From the IMG/VR virus record IMGVR_UViG_3300029319_007864, positions 1 to 33,200 of that record: a DNA stretch of 33,200 nt. One strand, written 5' to 3'. Origin of the DNA: a virus. How positions within the stretch are numbered: position 1 is the stretch's first letter; each line of letters begins with the position of its first letter. The notes below the pieces were generated by a model. The model saw nothing but the letters and a program-made list of their open reading frames with translations, was not told the DNA's origin and made no database searches. Position numbers and translations under genes: made by a program. This document shows, one piece after another, positions 30,622-33,200 of the stretch.

Positions 30622-32125
30622 CAATTCTAAAATTATCAAGTAAAATATTAGAAGGAATAGTAGAAATAAAATTAAGAAAGACTTCTGAGTCACTTAAGGC
30701 TCTATTAAAAACTCTAGTAACAGCTACATCATGGGCTACATTAGCACCAGCTAATGCTCTATCAGAACCTATAAGTAATCTAGGTGAAGTTAAAGTAGGT
30801 ATTGCAACAACATCAGCAGAAGTAGTCTTATCTTGATCTTGTGAACCAGAAACTGATGCAGATAATGGAATGTTGTTAAGACCTACGGCACCCGCTTGTC
30901 TAGTTCTTGCTAATTGCATTTTATGGCCGTCAACATAAATTCTCATACCAGAATTAGAGCCAGTAGCAGATACAACTCCCGCTACATGATACCAACGATT
31001 TAGTTGAACTGTAAACTGCCCAGCCATATTGTTTGTGGACTTACCAACAGTACCACCTGCAGTAGTGAGAGCACCTGCAGTAATTGAAGCCTTGGGATTA
31101 GAAAAACTTAATCCTCCTCCAATCATTGCAAGATTAAGACCTTCTTCAGCTCCACATATATTCATAAAAGTTTGATTACTACCGGTAGCATGAAACTTTA
31201 CGTAAGTCATTAAAGTCATACCTGTAGTAGTATGATGTCGTGTATTAAATAAAGAAGATGTTACCCCTTCTAAGAAACTATCATTATCTAATCTAAAACC
31301 ACCTTCTATCGGACCTGCAGTCCACCCTGTAACAGTACCTGACCCAGCTCCTTGTAAACCCGCAGCCTGCATCACACCATGACCTGCGGCCTTACCTCTA
31401 ACTGATGCACTCAAACCATTAAAGGATAAATCAAAAACCCCAGTAAGACCAGATGATGCCCACACTTGTTGTTGATCTTGTTGATTATAAAGATATGTTG
31501 TTATGTCAGCACTACCTGCAGCCCCATTCATATCAGTAGTAGCGTTAACAACATATGTGCTGCTTTGTTTACCTTTGGGTCTAATACCATTACCTATAAC
31601 ATGCATATCAGATAATGTTGGTAATCCTGTTATTGTTATGTCAGCAAAGTTTTGATCGCCATCGTTTACAACCACATCAATTCTATCAGTACCTTTCATG
31701 GTAGTGCTTATAACGTATTGTGTGCCTTGAGATGTAGTAGATATTAATGAGCTTGTAAGACCAACATCTGCAGATAACGGGTTTGTTCCATCCCAATTAT
31801 TGACCGCTGCTTTTGACGCTGTAATGGAGTTAGCATTAATTCTATTACTACCTGTAGCGGAAGTTAACCCCATAGAAGAACCTATGGTGATCCCTATAAC
31901 ACCGTCACCACTTACTGCATTACTAGCAGCAGTACTAGATATGGCTGCACTTTCTCTCCACGTTTCTTCTAATGCATGACCTCTTGTTATTCTGTAAACA
32001 GCTATAAAGTCATCACCAGTTAAACCTAAATTGTTGGTCATTACAAATAAAGGTTGCTTTGTAAAATTAGTTTTATTACTCAAAAATCTTGCGGTGTGTT
32101 GAACTGTAAAATCTTTAGTCTGCAT
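30617..32125 (-). CDS. LamG-domain protein, probable virion/adhesin component (502 aa)
   Basis: Residues about 275-495 form a LamG/concanavalin-A-like domain: TLMTYVKFHATGSNQTFM, LNRWYHVAGVVSATGSNSG, RIYVDGHKM, and near the end LLIGSD...VAVTRVFNRALSDSEV, which is the classic closing pattern of LamG. The N-terminal 270 residues are serine-, threonine-, glycine- and alanine-rich, as in phage fibres or decoration proteins. LamG folds bind carbohydrates or proteins. It has no signal peptide. A GGGAG ribosome site precedes ATG 32125, which lies one base after the stop of the upstream structural gene. A tail fibre, decoration or neck protein is likely, not decided. Confidence 0.72.
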   Translation of the reverse strand: MQTKDFTVQHTARFLSNKTNFTKQPLFVMTNNLGLTGDDFIAVYRITRGHALEETWRESAAISSTAASNAVSGDGVIGITIGSSMGLTSATGSNRINANSITASKAAVNNWDGTNPLSADVGLTSSLISTTSQGTQYVISTTMKGTDRIDVVVNDGDQNFADITITGLPTLSDMHVIGNGIRPKGKQSSTYVVNATTDMNGAAGSADITTYLYNQQDQQQVWASSGLTGVFDLSFNGLSASVRGKAAGHGVMQAAGLQGAGSGTVTGWTAGPIEGGFRLDNDSFLEGVTSSLFNTRHHTTTGMTLMTYVKFHATGSNQTFMNICGAEEGLNLAMIGGGLSFSNPKASITAGALTTAGGTVGKSTNNMAGQFTVQLNRWYHVAGVVSATGSNSGMRIYVDGHKMQLARTRQAGAVGLNNIPLSASVSGSQDQDKTTSADVVAIPTLTSPRLLIGSDRALAGANVAHDVAVTRVFNRALSDSEVFLNFISTIPSNILLDNFRIG

Positions 32126-32126
32126 A

Positions 32127-33200
32127 TTAATCTCCCACCATCCAGCTTATTTCACCACCTTTTCTAATTTGATTCGGACCTACAAAGTCAGCGGGGAATG
32201 AACCTTCGTTTAATTGTAACCCATCAATACTAAATAACGCTCCAACATCATTTGAGTTTGTACCTAATGTTTGCACAACAACACTACCTGTAATACTACT
32301 TTCGTTCGGGTCAGCAACTGCAGTATTTCTTAAAACTACCGGCGTCCATGAGTTTCTATTCATCATAGCTGTAGTTGCAACTTTATTTGTAAATTTACCT
32401 AAAGTAAAAGTTACTTGTGCTGTTGGTGAACCAGATGTTAATAGCAATCTCAAGGATACAGTATAGTCATTTTTATCAAACAGTAAGTGACTATAATCTA
32501 TGGTGTGTGTTGCACCTTGACCGGCTTTAGTTGTGTTAACAATAACCGCTGAAGAACCATAGAATATATTAAGATCATCTCTTGTAACACCCGCAGCGCC
32601 TGAAGCAGCCCATGTGTTACTAGCACAAGTTACTAAATTATCTACAGCACTTTGTAAGTTTATAGCGTTTTGATTGTCGTGTATAACTGTCATACCTCCA
32701 TGATCATATGACCCACCTCTTAAATCAGCTAAATTAAGTTGACCAGTTATAGAGTTGTTTAATCCCGATACAGTTTGACCGGCTACAATTGTTTGTTCTT
32801 CTGAAAAGTCAACTGATCCACTAAAGTTTTTAGGGCTAGCGCTATGACCATAATCGGTTGAGTCAACTATTGAGTCAACTATATTTGCAAACAGATCAAC
32901 TGCTGATAATGTTTCAAATCTCCACCACGCCGCTAAATATTCCGCAGATGGAGCAAAGGATAATTTTACTTTATCAGTATCTGTTTGACTACTAAAGGCA
33001 TCAGTGGGAACACCGACATTACCTTTATTAGCTAAAGCTGCAACAGATTCGGTTGTTCCACTATTTAACCACAACCTCATCTCATCAACCTTGCCATCAA
33101 AACTTACTCCTCTACTATAAGCGTTGGCAATTGCTTCTCCAGTAGAAGGAAAAGGTAATCCATCACTGCCCAAAGCTAAATCAGTTAATTTATCAGTTGT
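32127..33200 (-). CDS. Structural protein with LamG end and jelly-roll module (5' part missing)
   Basis: The frame is open to the right edge, so the true start lies outside the window. An apparent start at 33173 is an internal TTG (LGSDGLPF), and nine more codons are open beyond it. The visible 358 residues begin with the end of a LamG domain (VSFDGKVDEMRLWLNSG). A segment AEYLAAWWRFE follows, and then a beta-rich module (about 180-345) ending ALFSIDGLQLNEGSFPADFVGP, as in carbohydrate-binding jelly rolls. Composition is rich in S, T, A, G and N, as usual for virion surface proteins. It is co-translated with the LamG gene that follows. A tail or head-surface adhesin is inferred. Confidence 0.7.
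   Translation of the reverse strand, partial: TTDKLTDLALGSDGLPFPSTGEAIANAYSRGVSFDGKVDEMRLWLNSGTTESVAALANKGNVGVPTDAFSSQTDTDKVKLSFAPSAEYLAAWWRFETLSAVDLFANIVDSIVDSTDYGHSASPKNFSGSVDFSEEQTIVAGQTVSGLNNSITGQLNLADLRGGSYDHGGMTVIHDNQNAINLQSAVDNLVTCASNTWAASGAAGVTRDDLNIFYGSSAVIVNTTKAGQGATHTIDYSHLLFDKNDYTVSLRLLLTSGSPTAQVTFTLGKFTNKVATTAMMNRNSWTPVVLRNTAVADPNESSITGSVVVQTLGTNSNDVGALFSIDGLQLNEGSFPADFVGPNQIRKGGEISWMVGD

Overview
This AT-rich window reads as part of the genome of a tailed phage related to T4, probably from a marine host (cyanophage or SAR11-phage type). The evidence is a T4-style replication and recombination set (DnaB/gp41-type helicase, RNase H/FEN nuclease, UvsX recombinase, gp32 single-stranded DNA-binding protein), ThyX, a perfect T4 late-promoter word (TATAAATA), and densely packed genes with 1- to 4-base stop/start overlaps. 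Every gene I accept lies on the minus strand, so transcription runs from high to low coordinates. I cannot tell the host from this sequence. I see no tRNA, CRISPR array, insertion sequence or integrase.

Region A (1-6700) is the replication module. In transcription order it holds a 58-residue basic protein, ThyX, a SufU-type Fe-S scaffold, two small proteins, gp32, UvsX, a small membrane protein, an anchored 3D-domain protein, a doubtful 81-residue ORF, RNase H and the first half of the replicative helicase, which is cut by the left edge. Three promoters with exactly the same hexamers and spacing (TTGACA, 17 bp, TATATT) lie here, and a fourth lies at 13199-13227.

Region B (6700-10300) holds a fusion of an NMN-adenylyltransferase-like domain with a nucleic-acid-ligase-like domain, a CgeB-like glycosyltransferase, and several very small coupled genes, two of which are only 38 and 53 codons.

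Region C (10300-26850) is a long sugar-nucleotide and glycan block. It encodes a GmhA-type sedoheptulose-7-phosphate isomerase, an HddA-type heptose kinase, a HAD phosphatase, an HldE-C/RfaE2-type nucleotidyltransferase, SDR epimerases, RmlC- and RmlD-like enzymes, a DUF4254 protein, stand-alone glycosyltransferases, three stand-alone methyltransferases, and two giant three-domain proteins: GT9-GT2-GT4 (916 aa) and GT2-GT9-methyltransferase (807 aa). Together these could make an activated heptose from a host pentose-phosphate intermediate, transfer it with the GT9 (heptosyltransferase-type) domains, and decorate the glycan further. The acceptor (virion protein, host LPS or something else) is not shown by the sequence.

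Region D (26850-33200) looks like late or virion genes. It contains a small protein behind a perfect TATAAATA, a large unrecognised 836-residue protein, a 248-residue protein, and two probable structural proteins with LamG/jelly-roll character. The last of these is cut by the right edge.

Several starts were moved downstream from the longest possible ORF because a good Shine-Dalgarno sequence or the neighbouring stop codon decides the matter. These are the genes ending at 9788, 14312, 17953, 18626, 19861 and 26856.
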